Notes: generated from the letters alone by a model not told the origin. 64,000 nucleotides of DNA from Paractinoplanes rishiriensis (GCF_016862375.1 NZ_BOMV01000087.1:45325-109324), one strand, 5' to 3'. Positions 27,535 through 37,900 are shown, counted from the stretch's first letter. Numbers and translations: made by a program.

Positions 27535-29285
27535 CCGAGCCGCGCGTCCTTCTGCCGATCGCGACGAACCGCGAGGTCGCCCGCACGCTGGGCGGCGAAC
27601 TGGCGCGACTGCCCTGGCTGGGCGTGGCCGCGACGGTGCTGCAACTGGTCGCGGTGGCGAGCGGCCTGGTCGCCCCGTGGATGCTGGGCCGCCTGGTCGA
27701 CCAGGTGATCGCCGGCGCCACGACGGCCGACGTCGTCAACACGGCCGCGGTCATCGCGGGTGCCGCCGTCCTGGCCGGGGCGCTGACCGCGGTGGCCGCG
27801 GCGCTGACCGCACGGCTGGGCGAAACGGTGCTGGCCCGCCTGCGCGAGCGGGTGCTGGACCGGGTGCTGCACCTGCCGTCCGGCACCATGGAACGGGCCG
27901 GCACCGGCGACCTGGTCTCCCGCGCCGGCGAGGACGTCTCGGTGGTCACCTCCGCGATCACCGACGCCGCACCCCCGCTGATCGGCTCGCTGCTCGCGGT
28001 CACCCTCACGGCGGCCGGCATGTTCGCGCTCGACTGGCGACTCGGCCTCGCAGGCCTGGTGGCGGTGCCCGCGTACGCGCTCGCGCTGCGCTGGTACCTG
28101 CCGCAGTCGGTGCCGTTCTACGCCCGCGAGCGGGTGGCCACCGGCGAGCGCGCGCAGGCCATGGCGGGCGCGCTGCACGGCGCCGCGACGGTCCGCGCGT
28201 ACCGGATGGAGGACGCCCACGTAGCCCGTATCGCCGACCGTTCCGCGGTGGCCCGCGACCTGTCGCTGGAGGTCTTCCGCGTCTACACCCGCTTCGGCTC
28301 CCGGATCAACCGCGCCGAGTTCATCGGCCTGTCCGCGGTCCTGGTGACAGGCTTTTTCCTGGTACGCGAGGACGCGGCAACGGTCGGCGCGGCCACGGCG
28401 GCGGCCCTCTACTTCCACCGCCTGTTCAACCCGATCGGCATGCTGATGCTGGAAGCCGACTCGGTGCTCCAGGCGATGGCCAGCCTGGCCCGCCTGGTCG
28501 GGGTGGCGGCCCTGCCCGAGTCCCCGCCGGCTGTCGGCGACCCGGTCCGGACGGGCGACCTGGACATCACCGTGACCGCACACCGCTACGAGGACGGCCC
28601 GGTGGTCCTGCGGGACGTGAGCCTGCACCTGCGCCCCGGCGAACGGGTGGCGCTGGTGGGAGCGAGCGGCGCCGGCAAGAGCACCCTGGCCGGCATAGCC
28701 GCCGGCGTGGTAACCCCCTCGGACGGCGTGGTGCGTCTGGCCGGCCAGACCCTGACCGACCTGGGCCCGATCCGGACGCGCCGCTCGATCGCCCTGATCA
28801 GCCAGGAGGTGCACGTGTTCGCCGGCCCGCTGGCCGAGGACCTGCGCCTGGCCCACCCGCCGGCCACCGACGAGGAATTGCACGCGGCCCTGGACCGGGT
28901 GGGCGCGACCCGCTGGCTGCCCACTCTGCCGGACGGCCTGGACACCCACGTCGGCGAAGGTGGCCACCGCTTGACGGCGGCGCAGGCCCAGCAGGTGGCC
29001 CTGGCCCGCCTGCTGCTGGCCAACCCGCCGGTGGCCATCCTGGACGAGGCAACGGCCGAGGCCGGCAGCGCCGGAGCCCGCGACCTGGACAACGCCGCCA
29101 TGGCCGCCACCGAGGGCCGAACCACCTTGGTGGTGGCCCACCGCCTGACCCAGGCCGCCACCGCCGACCGGATAGTGGTCCTGGACCACGGCCGCATCGC
29201 CGAACAGGGCACCCACGAGGAGTTGCTGGCGGCGGGTGGCCCGTACAGCCGCTTGTGGCAGACCTGGAGCCGAGTCCCCGGCTGA
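27531..29285 (+). CDS. ABC exporter, fused permease-ATPase, active-site half
   Basis: Predicted 584 residues. Six membrane helices at about 25-330, then a nucleotide-binding domain: Walker A GASGAGKST (about 379-387), Q-loop LISQEVHVFAGPLAEDLR, signature position LTAAQAQQVALARLLL (canonical LSGGQ replaced by TAAQA), Walker B VAILDEATAE, H-loop VVAHRLTQA. It is the catalytic-looking partner of the half-transporter encoded just upstream, with a 4-base overlap. Heterodimeric exporters of this kind move peptides, lipids or drugs; the substrate is unknown. Whether it still functions depends on whether the upstream frameshift is real. Confidence 0.9.
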   Translation: MTEPRVLLPIATNREVARTLGGELARLPWLGVAATVLQLVAVASGLVAPWMLGRLVDQVIAGATTADVVNTAAVIAGAAVLAGALTAVAAALTARLGETVLARLRERVLDRVLHLPSGTMERAGTGDLVSRAGEDVSVVTSAITDAAPPLIGSLLAVTLTAAGMFALDWRLGLAGLVAVPAYALALRWYLPQSVPFYARERVATGERAQAMAGALHGAATVRAYRMEDAHVARIADRSAVARDLSLEVFRVYTRFGSRINRAEFIGLSAVLVTGFFLVREDAATVGAATAAALYFHRLFNPIGMLMLEADSVLQAMASLARLVGVAALPESPPAVGDPVRTGDLDITVTAHRYEDGPVVLRDVSLHLRPGERVALVGASGAGKSTLAGIAAGVVTPSDGVVRLAGQTLTDLGPIRTRRSIALISQEVHVFAGPLAEDLRLAHPPATDEELHAALDRVGATRWLPTLPDGLDTHVGEGGHRLTAAQAQQVALARLLLANPPVAILDEATAEAGSAGARDLDNAAMAATEGRTTLVVAHRLTQAATADRIVVLDHGRIAEQGTHEELLAAGGPYSRLWQTWSRVPG

Positions 29286-29530
29286 CGCGCCTCCGAACTC
29301 CCGGCCTCCCCGCCGCAGATCGACAACATCGCGTCGTGGGCGAGCGCCAGCGGGCGGTGGCGCGGCGGGCGGTGGGCCGTGGCGAGGCGGTGGCGGCGCG
29401 GCGGGCGGTGGCGGCGGGGTCGCGGTGGGGGTTCGCTGCGGGCTGCGGTCGGGTCGCGACGGGGTGTGGTGGGGAAACAGAAGTTACGTCGGAGTTACGC
29501 CAGGCATTACACCGTAATCCGGACAGAATC
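29286..29530. other. Intergenic region with GGC/GGT-rich simple sequence
   Basis: After the ABC gene, positions about 29338-29465 are extremely G-rich on the + strand, built from short variants of GGCGGTGGC and GGCGCGGCGG. I see no ribosome site or credible gene. The G-runs could form quadruplex structure. Sequence from about 29480 is noticeably less GC-rich and leads into the pectate lyase promoter. Confidence 0.6.
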
Positions 29531-29560
29531 TTGCCAGGAAAATCGAAGGCTCCCTATTCT
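29531..29560 (+). promoter_or_regulatory. Promoter of the PL1 pectate lyase gene
   Basis: TTGCCA (29531-29536) and TATTCT (29555-29560), spacer 18 bases, directly before a perfect 16-bp palindrome. The transcript start would fall at the palindrome, leaving a leader of about 170 bases. Confidence 0.6.
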
Positions 29561-29565
29561 CCCAG

Positions 29566-29581
29566 TGGAAAGCGCTTTCCA
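29566..29581. promoter_or_regulatory. LacI-type operator palindrome before the PL1 pectate lyase
   Basis: TGGAAAGCGCTTTCCA is a perfect 16-bp palindrome with the central CG typical of LacI/GalR-family operators. It lies just downstream of the -10 box, where a bound repressor would block transcription. A near-copy occurs before the PL9-like lyase at 41546. Confidence 0.75.
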
Positions 29582-29736
29582 ACGCCGCGAGTCAGCCCGG
29601 TCCTTGTGACCCTTGCGGTGGGTGTGAGCGCGCTTTCGGCATGGCCCGCTCTGGAATCCGGCAGGACGCGCGGCAGGAACGCGCGGTGGACCACGGTGGC
29701 GGGCCGTCACCCCTCGAAGACGAAGGTGAGAAGAGG

Positions 29737-31314
29737 ATGAGACGACCAGTCGCACTGCGACTGTTGGCGGCGGTGGCCACGGCCGCTGCCGGGGGCACGA
29801 TCGCGGTTGTCCTGCCGATGCTGGAGGCCTCGGCCGCCGTCGGTAGCGCCACCGGATACGCCACCCAGAACGGTGGCACCCGGGGCGGCGCCGGCGGGAC
29901 CACCGTGCGAGCCAGCACCGGTACCGCGATCCACACGGCCCTGTGCAACCGGGCCAGCAGCAGCACCCCGATCATCATCGAGGTGACCGGCACCATCAAC
30001 CACGGCAACACCACCAAGGTCTCCGGCGACAGCTGCAACACCGCGGCCGACAAGATCGAGCTGAAGGAAATCAGCAACGTCACGATCCTCGGTGTCGGCA
30101 ACGCCGTGTTCGACCAGCTGGGCATCCACATCCGGGACTCCAGCAACATCATCATCCAGAACGTGACGGTCCGTAACGTCAAGAAGTCGGGCTCCCCGAC
30201 CTCGAACGGCGGCGACGCGATCGGCATGGAGAGCACCGTCCGCAACGTCTGGGTCGACCACGTCACCCTGGAGGCGTCCGGTGGTGAGTCGGAGGGCTTC
30301 GACGGCCTGTTCGACATGAAGGACAACACCCAGTACGTCACGCTGTCGTACAGCATCCTGCGCAACTCGGGCCGTGGCGGCCTGATCGGGTCGAGCGAGA
30401 GCGACACCGCGAACGGCTTCGTCACGTTCCACCACAACCTGTACTCGAACATCGACTCCCGTACGCCGCTGCTGCGGGGCGGTATCGCGCACATCTACAA
30501 CAACTCGTACGTGCAGCTGATCGAGTCGGGCATCAACTCCCGGGCCGGCGCGCGGGCGAAGGTGGAGAACAACTACTTCAAGAACTCCAAGGACGTTCTT
30601 GGCACGTTCTACACCGACCAGCGCGGCACCTGGCAGACCGCCGGCAACATCCTGGACAACGTGACCTGGTCGGCCGCCGGCAGCGACAGCTTCCCGGCGG
30701 GCCCGGCGATGGCGTCCACCACCACGGTCAGCATCCCGTACTCGTACTCGCTGGACGGCGCTTCCTGCACGCCGAGCATCGTGTCCTCGACCGCCGGTGC
30801 CAACACCGGCATCAAGACCTCGAACGGCAACTGCTCGGCGACCCAGCCGCCGACCCAGAACCCGACCACGCCGCCGACCAACCCGACGACGCCGCCGACC
30901 ACCGGTCCGACGACGCCGCCGACCACCGGCCCGACCAACCCGCCGACCGGCACCAACCTGAGCCTCAGCGCGGGTGCGGACGGCTCGAGCAAGGCCAGCG
31001 GCACCAGCTACGGCAACGTGCGGGACGGCAACACGTCCACCTACTGGGGCCCGAACGGTTCCACCGGCTACGTGTCGGTCAAGTGGAGCGCCGCCACCTC
31101 GGTGTCCCGGGTCAACATCGTGCAGGCTTCCGGCGGCGGTTCGATCACCGCTTGGCGAGTCCTGAACGGTGACACCGGTGCCGTCCTGGCCTCCGGCAGC
31201 GGCTCGCCGAGCGCGATCAGCTTCGCCTCGACGTCGGCCAAGAAGATCACGTTCGACATCACCGGTGCGTCCGGCACCCCGCGGATCGCGGAGCTCCAGA
31301 CGTACGCCAGCTAG
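29737..31314 (+). CDS. Secreted pectate lyase (PL1) with C-terminal discoidin-like domain
   Basis: Predicted 525 residues. ATG at 29737 (purine-rich AGAAGAGG before it) opens a signal peptide (MRRPVALRLLAAVATAAAGG...LEASAA). The right-handed beta-helix spans about 38-365 with the PL1 features NVTVRNV, WVDHVTLEA and later FVTFHHNLYSNIDSRTPLLRGG. The last may bear the catalytic Arg. An Asn/Pro/Thr linker with repeated NPTTPPT and TGPTTPPT (about 370-405) leads to a beta-sandwich of about 115 residues (DGNTSTYWGPNG..YVSVKWSAATSVSRVNIVQASG) of F5/8-type, likely carbohydrate-binding. It cleaves polygalacturonate by beta-elimination. Controlled by the palindrome at 29566; ended by a strong hairpin at 31331. 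Confidence 0.93.
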   Translation: MRRPVALRLLAAVATAAAGGTIAVVLPMLEASAAVGSATGYATQNGGTRGGAGGTTVRASTGTAIHTALCNRASSSTPIIIEVTGTINHGNTTKVSGDSCNTAADKIELKEISNVTILGVGNAVFDQLGIHIRDSSNIIIQNVTVRNVKKSGSPTSNGGDAIGMESTVRNVWVDHVTLEASGGESEGFDGLFDMKDNTQYVTLSYSILRNSGRGGLIGSSESDTANGFVTFHHNLYSNIDSRTPLLRGGIAHIYNNSYVQLIESGINSRAGARAKVENNYFKNSKDVLGTFYTDQRGTWQTAGNILDNVTWSAAGSDSFPAGPAMASTTTVSIPYSYSLDGASCTPSIVSSTAGANTGIKTSNGNCSATQPPTQNPTTPPTNPTTPPTTGPTTPPTTGPTNPPTGTNLSLSAGADGSSKASGTSYGNVRDGNTSTYWGPNGSTGYVSVKWSAATSVSRVNIVQASGGGSITAWRVLNGDTGAVLASGSGSPSAISFASTSAKKITFDITGASGTPRIAELQTYAS

Positions 31315-31330
31315 TCAGCACCAGCATCAC

Positions 31331-31362
31331 AGCGGGGGTCGCCGGAAACGGCGGCCCCCGCT
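31331..31362 (+). terminator. Hairpin terminator after the PL1 pectate lyase
   Basis: A 14-bp stem (31331-31344 with 31349-31362, one G-T pair) closes on a GAAA loop and is followed by GCTTATT. It lies 17 bases past the stop codon. Confidence 0.85.
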
Positions 31363-31387
31363 GCTTATTGCGGGTAAATTCGGGCAC

Positions 31388-32398
31388 GTGGCGGACGAGC
31401 GTAGGGGATGGCCCAGGGCGCTTCGCGGCATCCAGCTTCTGCGACGATCCGACGGTGTGGCCTGGTCGAGCGTGATCGAGCCGGCGCTGCGGGACACCGC
31501 GGGGGTCGGCCCGCAGACCCGGATCGAGCTGCAGAAGCTGGACCGGTTCGTGGACTTCCTGCTGCACGACTTCACCAGTCACCCGCTGCCCTCGACCTTC
31601 ATCCATCTCGGCACCGACCAGTTCCACCTGCACGACCCGCTGTCGTTCGCCTCGTTCGTGGTGGCGCACCGGGCCGAGCGCCTGGTGCAGGGCGTCGAAC
31701 TCGGCGCGTCCGCGCTGGACTGCCTGGAACACGGGTCGCTGCAACTGGCCGCCGGCGCCGCCCGGATGCTGCTGGAGATCTCGTTCGTGACCGTGGACGG
31801 GCACGCCAAGCTGCTCGACGCGTGGCGGCCGGTGCACGGCTCGCCGGAGGCGGTGCTCGAGGTCGCCGGCGCCACCGACACCCCGCTGTGGGCCGAGTTG
31901 TGGCAGGCCCGGCTCGGCAACCACCTCTACGACGAACTGGCCGGCACCGCGCGGCGCGACCGGGTGTCCCGGGGCAACGTCGAGTTCGCCAAGAACCTGG
32001 ATTACATGTACGCGATGCTGTGCGAGGTCGTGCACCCGAACGCCGAGTCGCAGGGCGCCTACTGGCGGGCCGCGCCGCCGCTGCGGGACGGCCGCCCGCG
32101 CCTGTCGCTGGAGCCGACCGGGTCGCAGTCGCCGGTGAAGCTGCACATCGCGAACGCCGTGCACCTCGCGTACCAGATCCTCGTGCCGTACTGCCGTGAT
32201 CTCTGGTGGGTGGCCGCGGAGACCGCGATGGCGGCCGGCTTCCCGCGCGACGATGAGACGATCTCGCTGGGCGTGCCGCTGCCGGGCCGGGCCGACGAGT
32301 CGTGCTGCTGCGGTTCGGGCACGGTCGCGCGGTCCTGCGATCACCCCGAGCCGGTGCTGCCGATCAGCGAGACCGAACCGGCGCGCGGCGACGCATAG
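31388..32398 (+). CDS. Hypothetical protein with SEC-C-like C-terminal Cys cluster
   Basis: Predicted 336 residues from GTG at 31388. It is mostly helical and soluble, with motifs WSSVIEPALRDTAG, VVAHRAERLVQGVELGASALDCLEHG and YMYAMLCEVVHPNAESQGAYW. Near the end it carries CCCGSGTVARSCDH, close to the zinc-binding SEC-C pattern (CxCGSG....CC/CH). Such tails are usually fused to varied domains and mediate protein contacts. I do not recognise the main domain. The lipid-kinase gene follows after 35 bases in the same direction, so the two may be co-transcribed. Confidence 0.7.
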   Translation: MADERRGWPRALRGIQLLRRSDGVAWSSVIEPALRDTAGVGPQTRIELQKLDRFVDFLLHDFTSHPLPSTFIHLGTDQFHLHDPLSFASFVVAHRAERLVQGVELGASALDCLEHGSLQLAAGAARMLLEISFVTVDGHAKLLDAWRPVHGSPEAVLEVAGATDTPLWAELWQARLGNHLYDELAGTARRDRVSRGNVEFAKNLDYMYAMLCEVVHPNAESQGAYWRAAPPLRDGRPRLSLEPTGSQSPVKLHIANAVHLAYQILVPYCRDLWWVAAETAMAAGFPRDDETISLGVPLPGRADESCCCGSGTVARSCDHPEPVLPISETEPARGDA

Positions 32399-32433
32399 GA
32401 CAGGCCCTGGCTGCCACCGGTAGGGTCGGGCCG

Positions 32434-33363
32434 GTGCGGACCAAGCAGGAGCTGACCGAGGCCATCCGGCGCGACAAGCGGGTGGTGCTGCTGGTCAACG
32501 CCCACTCCCGGCGCGGGCAGCAGCTGTATGAGGCGGCCCGCAAACGCCTGGTGGCGAGCCGGTTCGACCTGCTCGGCGCGTACCGGATCGACCGTCCGCA
32601 GGATCTCGAGGACCGCCTCCAGGACGCCCTCGCGCTGAGCCCGGACCTGCTCGTGGTGGGTGGCGGCGACGGCACCATCAGCACCGCCGCCCGGCTGCTC
32701 GCGCATCGCGACGTGGCGCTCGGTCTGCTGCCGCTGGGGACCACCAACAATTTCGCCCGTACGGTGCACACGCCGCTCGACCTCGACGAGGCGGTCGCGA
32801 CCCTGGTGGACGGCAAGGTGATCGACGTCGACCTGGGCGAGGCCGGCGACATGCTGTTCACCAACCACGTCGGTATCGGGTTGTCGGCCGAGGTGATGCT
32901 CAAGGCGCCGCGGCCGCTGAAACGCGTGCTCGGCCGCTTCGCGTACCCGCTCACCGCTCTTGGCCTTCTGCTCCGGCAGCGACCGTTGCGCGCCGTGGTG
33001 CGCGCCGACGAGCGCAAGCACGTCTTCGTGACCTACCAGCTGTACGTCGCGAACGGCGGCTTCCACGCGGGCCGGCCGATCACCGCGGACGCGCACGCCG
33101 ACGACCGGCTGCTGGTGGCCTACCCGGTGGGCGGCCGCACCCGGCTGGGCCTGCTGCGCGAGACCGCCCGCAACGCGGCGACCGGCCACCGGCGCACGCT
33201 CGGCGACGAACCGTTCCTGGCCACCGGCGAGCTGTGGGTGGAGACCGACCGCCCGGCCCGGGTGGAGGTCGACGGGGAACCGTGCGGACACACGCCGCTG
33301 CGGATCGGGCTGCACGCCAACGCGTTGCGCCTGATGGCCCCCGCCGACACCCCGGACCTATAG
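32434..33363 (+). CDS. Diacylglycerol/lipid kinase family protein
   Basis: Predicted 309 residues from GTG at 32434. The ATP-binding loop of the DAGK catalytic domain is clear: LLVVGGGDGTISTAARLL, followed by LGLLPLGTTNNFART. The N-terminal strand VVLLVNAHSRRG matches the family (VNPxSGxG). The C-terminal part has TNHVGIGLSAEVM and YQLYVANGGFHAGRPITADAHADDRLL, where the D..DD motif normally binds metal. It would phosphorylate diacylglycerol or a related membrane lipid at the cytoplasmic face. The 3' end overlaps the convergent propeller gene by six bases. Confidence 0.92.
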   Translation: MRTKQELTEAIRRDKRVVLLVNAHSRRGQQLYEAARKRLVASRFDLLGAYRIDRPQDLEDRLQDALALSPDLLVVGGGDGTISTAARLLAHRDVALGLLPLGTTNNFARTVHTPLDLDEAVATLVDGKVIDVDLGEAGDMLFTNHVGIGLSAEVMLKAPRPLKRVLGRFAYPLTALGLLLRQRPLRAVVRADERKHVFVTYQLYVANGGFHAGRPITADAHADDRLLVAYPVGGRTRLGLLRETARNAATGHRRTLGDEPFLATGELWVETDRPARVEVDGEPCGHTPLRIGLHANALRLMAPADTPDL

Positions 33364-34923
33364 GCCGAACGCCAGCAACACGTTGCCGTGCTCGGTGGGA
33401 TAGAACGGGTAGTAGCCGGCCTGGACGTAGAGCATGCCGCCGGACACCACCGCGCCGCCGTTGCCGGAGATCGCGCTGCCGAACCCGGTCCGCCCGTTGA
33501 CACCGGTGAACTCGCGGATCGTGTCGAATTCCCACAGCACGTCACCGGTGCCGGCGGCGTACACCCGCATCTTGCCGTCGTTGCTGCCCTCGTAGACCAG
33601 CCCGGGGCTGGTGGTGACCGCCGGCGTGTGTGCCAGCGTGCACACCTCGGGGAACCGGGCCGCGCCGCCGGTGGTGCAACCGTCGGCCGGGTTGGGTGTC
33701 TGCCACAGCACCTGGCCGGTGGCCGGGTCGACCGCGAAAAGCGTGCCCGGATCGGCGAAGTAGGTCGCCACGTACAGCCGCCGGCCGTCGTAGCTGCTGC
33801 CCCACTGAATGCCGGAGATGCCGCCGCTGGGTAGCGGCACGCCCAGCTGCCGGCGCCACTCGACCCGCCCGGTGCGGGCGTCGAACGCGTGGTAGACGCC
33901 GCTCTTCTGGCCGACGCCGACGATGGTGCGGCCGCCCACCCGGAACAGGTTGGGGGTGGCGCCGATGTCGTAGTCGAGCGCGCTGCCGTCCTTGAGGCCC
34001 GGGCAGTAGCCCTCGGCGTCCGGCTCGTTGCACAGGCTGCGCCAGGTGTCGGCGTCGGTGACCTGCTGCTTCCAGCGCACCGCGCCGGTCCGGGCGTCCA
34101 GCGCCAGCAGCGAGTCGAAGTCACCGGCGCTGCCGGTGTAGTTCTGGCCGGTGCCCACGTACAGCGTGCGGGTGGCCGGGTCGATGACCGGTGAGCTCCA
34201 GACGCCGGCACCGGACGGTTCCCAGCGGGCCGCGCCGCTGGGCCAGGTGCCGACCTGCACCGGTTCCGGGACGGTCCAGTAGCGCCAGGCCAACTCGCCG
34301 GTCTCGGCGTCGAGCGCGTCCAGGTGGCCGCGGAACGTGCAGCACGGCGTGTTCGCGTCGCCGGTGTTCTCCCCGCTCGACGCCCCGATGTAGATCTTGC
34401 CGTCGTAGTACAGCGGCGAACTGGTGTGCAGGCCCGCCGGATGGGTTTCGGTGTCCTTCGCCCACCGGAGCCGGCCGGTGTGCTGGTCCAGGGCGTACAC
34501 GTAACCCCGGCTGTCACCGAAGTACACCTTGCCGCGAGCCACGGCGGGCCCGTCCAGCACGAAGGCGCGGCCGGCGTTCAGGTCGTACGTCCACCGCGTC
34601 CGCCCGGTCCGGGCGTCCAGCGCATAGAACTTGCCGTCCGGTCCGCCGAAGTAGACGACGCCGCCGACGACCGCGGGCTGGCTCTTGACCGGGGCGCCGG
34701 TCGCCGGATACGCGAACGCCCACTTCAGCTTGAGCTCGGCGGCGGTGGCCGGAGTGATCCGGTGTTCGGCCGCGTTGTGCCGGGAGCCTTGCAGATCACC
34801 CTGCCAGGTGGGCCAGTCACCGGGCCGGGCACCGGCCACCGCTGGCGCCGCCGAGACGGCGACCAGCGGCAGCACCGCGGCTACCAGGACCAGGATGCGG
34901 TACGGGACGGTATGTCGAGACAA
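33358..34923 (-). CDS. Secreted PQQ-binding-like beta-propeller protein
   Basis: Predicted 521 residues. TTG at 34923 is preferred: GGGGAG lies seven bases upstream and the product then begins with a clean signal peptide (SRHTVPYRILVLVAAVLPLVAVSAAPAVAG). ATG at 34974 would add 17 residues. The mature chain is a run of propeller blades with the PQQ-type tryptophan docking pattern: VVYFGGPDGKFYALDARTGRTRW, KVYFGDSRGYVYALDQHTGRLRW, LLALDARTGAVRWKQ, LFAVDPATGQVLWQT. Cysteines near the end (CTTGG, EVCTLAHT) suggest disulfides. Enzyme activity is uncertain; many such proteins bind no PQQ. The upstream 1250-residue gene ends 53 bases away in the same direction. Confidence 0.85.
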   Translation of the reverse strand: MSRHTVPYRILVLVAAVLPLVAVSAAPAVAGARPGDWPTWQGDLQGSRHNAAEHRITPATAAELKLKWAFAYPATGAPVKSQPAVVGGVVYFGGPDGKFYALDARTGRTRWTYDLNAGRAFVLDGPAVARGKVYFGDSRGYVYALDQHTGRLRWAKDTETHPAGLHTSSPLYYDGKIYIGASSGENTGDANTPCCTFRGHLDALDAETGELAWRYWTVPEPVQVGTWPSGAARWEPSGAGVWSSPVIDPATRTLYVGTGQNYTGSAGDFDSLLALDARTGAVRWKQQVTDADTWRSLCNEPDAEGYCPGLKDGSALDYDIGATPNLFRVGGRTIVGVGQKSGVYHAFDARTGRVEWRRQLGVPLPSGGISGIQWGSSYDGRRLYVATYFADPGTLFAVDPATGQVLWQTPNPADGCTTGGAARFPEVCTLAHTPAVTTSPGLVYEGSNDGKMRVYAAGTGDVLWEFDTIREFTGVNGRTGFGSAISGNGGAVVSGGMLYVQAGYYPFYPTEHGNVLLAFGL

Positions 34924-34975
34924 CTCATCACTCCCCGTGTTGGTCTGGATATCCACGGTAGACGATGCGTGCATC

Positions 34976-37900
34976 TCAGCCGGCCGGCAGATACAGCTCG
35001 CTGTAGATGAGCTTGTGGTCCGAGCAGGGCTTGTTCCGCTGCTCGCCGCACAGCCCGACGTTCTCGTTCACCACCACCCGGCCGACCGGGATGGCGAAGT
35101 GCCAGCGGTCGGCGAACACGTAGTCGAGCTTCTTCTGCTCGGCGTCCGGTCCGCCGCCGAGGAACGTGTCGGTGCCGCCCTGCAACTCCTCGCAGGGTTT
35201 CGCCACGATGCAGGCGCGAGCCTGCTCCACCTCGTTGAACTCGCCGGTGCCCAGCGGCTCGCTGTAGACGGCGCCGATGTGGTCGTTCGCCGGCAGCGTG
35301 TCGATGTTGGTGTCGCCGCCCAGGATGAACGGCTTCTGCCGGGCCTCCGGCCCGAACACCCGGGCCAGTTCCTGCGCCTGGTACGCGGCCGACATGTTGG
35401 CCGGATAGCCGGTCTCCAGGTGCGTGACGCAGACCTTGGCGTCCTTGTCGGCGGTGCTGAACCGGACGATGCTGCACGCCACCCCGCGAGTGCCGAGATC
35501 CTCGGTAGACGGCGTCAGCACCAGCCTGTTGTCCAGCCGGAACCGGTAGTTCTGGGTGCCGGTCACGGTGCCCCGGACGAACACCGCGATGCCCTCGGCC
35601 AGGTCACCGCCGCTCTCGTTGAAGCAGGTCGGGTTGGTGCCGGACCCGGTCACCTGGAAGTTCCCGTGCATCTGCCAGCCGGACTGGGCCAGCTTGGCGG
35701 ACAGGTTGTCGAACTGTCCGTCGCAGATCTCGTTGAGCAGCAGCACGTCCGGCCGCCGCTGGGTCACCTCCGCCATGAGCCGGTCCACCACGTAGAAGTC
35801 GCCGTCGTTCTGGGCCGCGCCGGCCAGGTTCCAGCTCAGCGTCGACACGGTGCGCACGCTGGTCAGCGGCTGGAGGGCGACCGCGTCGAAGGCCACCCGC
35901 TGGCTGCCGTCGCCGGTCGGCGAGACGTTGGTGAGGCGTACCTGCGGCGTACCGTCGAACGGGAACACGCCCAGGCTCACCCAGCGGTTGCCGGTGCCCT
36001 TCTGCGAGATGGTCCGGATCCGGTCGCCGTATCCGGTGCCGACCGCGTACTGCGCGTACGTCGTGCCGTTGTGCAGGTGCGGCAGATGCACCCAGACCCG
36101 GCCCACTCCCTGGTACGCCTGGTTGAACCGCCAGGTGCCGCTGAACACCAGCCCGTCCGGCGCGGTGCGCTGGCGGCTGTTGGTCATCCAGAAGTGCCCG
36201 CCGAGCCCCATCCCGAGCTGATGCGTGTCGATCTTGCCGGGATACTGGCCGTGCGAGTCGGTGATGTAGTCGAACTTGAGGTCACCGTTGTTTCCGGCGG
36301 ACAGATAGCAGTTCGGCCGGACCGACGGTGTCTGGTTCGGCAGGTTGTCGATGACCCGGGAGCCGGACGGCAGGCCGGTCAGGTCGCAACTCGGCGGGTA
36401 AGCCGTGCCGTCCTCCTGGTAGGCGTACCCCGGATCGAATCGCACCAGTTCGTTGCCGCAGGTCAGGGCGCAGTCCACCTTCCAGCCCACGGCCTTGTGG
36501 TACCAGCACTTGAGGTCGATCTTTCCGCTGGAGTTGCGGTGGTTGCACGGCCCGGCCGGCTCGCCGATCACCTCGGGTGCGTCCGGCAGCCAGGTGGAGC
36601 CGAACTCGCAGTTGTTGCTGAAGTCGCAGAACATGTCCTGCGGCGGCCGCACGTGGTGCCGGTTGATCGGCCCGTTCACCGCGCCGCCGTTCCACCAGGC
36701 CGCCCGGTAGCCGATCACCAGCGTGTCCGGCGCCTCCAGCACCTCGACCGGGTGCCCGGCCCAGCCCATCACCTTTTCCGGATAGGGCCACAACTGCGGC
36801 CGGGCGGCATCCGCGTAGTCGTCCTTGTAGTCGTCGGTCTCCAGGAACGAGCCGCGGTTCGCCGGGTACTTCGGGTTGGCCGGGTTGTTGGCCCACCCGA
36901 CACCCCACGCGCCGTTGTTGGCCGCCGCCTGCGACTCGGGATAAAACCCGCTGTTGTACGCCCAGACCGCGTAGAACCAGTTCTCGATCTTCGACGGATC
37001 ACCGTTGTTGAGGACCAGCCCGGCGTCCCGGGTCTGGTTCCACTTGGACTGCAGGATCCGCAGCCCCGCCGCGATGTTGGCGGCGAAGTCCAGCGCCACG
37101 GCCCGCTGCTGGTGGTGGGGGAGCGCGGTCTCGCCCGGCTTCTCCCGCCCGGCCAGGCGCATGCCGTCGGTCACCTGGGTGACGCCGTAGCCGCAGTCGG
37201 CCTTGTCCCAGCGGATCGTCCAGTCGTCGGCCTCGGTCCCGTTGTAGATGTCGACGCCGTAGTAGTTGCCGATCAGCGGGTTCGCGGTCACCCCCGGCAC
37301 CGCGAACCGGGCCGCCTGCCACAGGTTCGACTCCTGCGCCGCGATGCCGAGCATCACCTGCGCCGGCACGTTGCCGCCGCCGCTGAGCGGGATCGGCGGG
37401 AACATGCCCTGCGGGGTGTAGGCGGGCATACCGAGGTTCTTCCAGTTGTCTGGCCGGTACACCGTCAGCACGTTGCGGACGGCCTGGTCGACGGCCCATT
37501 CCACCTGCCGCGGCTTGGGCTGCATGGCCTGGTTCTTGGGGTCGTTGCGGGGGACCGAGCAGTACCGCTCGGCGAAGTCGGCCGGGTTGGTGGAATCACC
37601 GAGCAGCGCGGGGCTGAGGTCCCGGCTCGCTTCCGGCTTGGCGGTGGTCACGGCCGAGAGGGTGACCGTACGCCCGGTGCGCAGTGCCCGGGCGCTCACC
37701 TCTTTCCGGTCGGCGGACACCCCGGTGACGGCCAGCGCACCCTCGGTGGACACCCGGGTGCCGGCCGGGGCGTCGAGCAGCGTGACGGTGCCCGCCTCGG
37801 CCTTCGTGGCGGCACCGGTCACGTACACCCGGCCCCCGCGGCCGGATGTGACGTCCAGCTTGGACAGTGCACCGGTGGTGAGGGTGGCTGGCGTGCCCCC

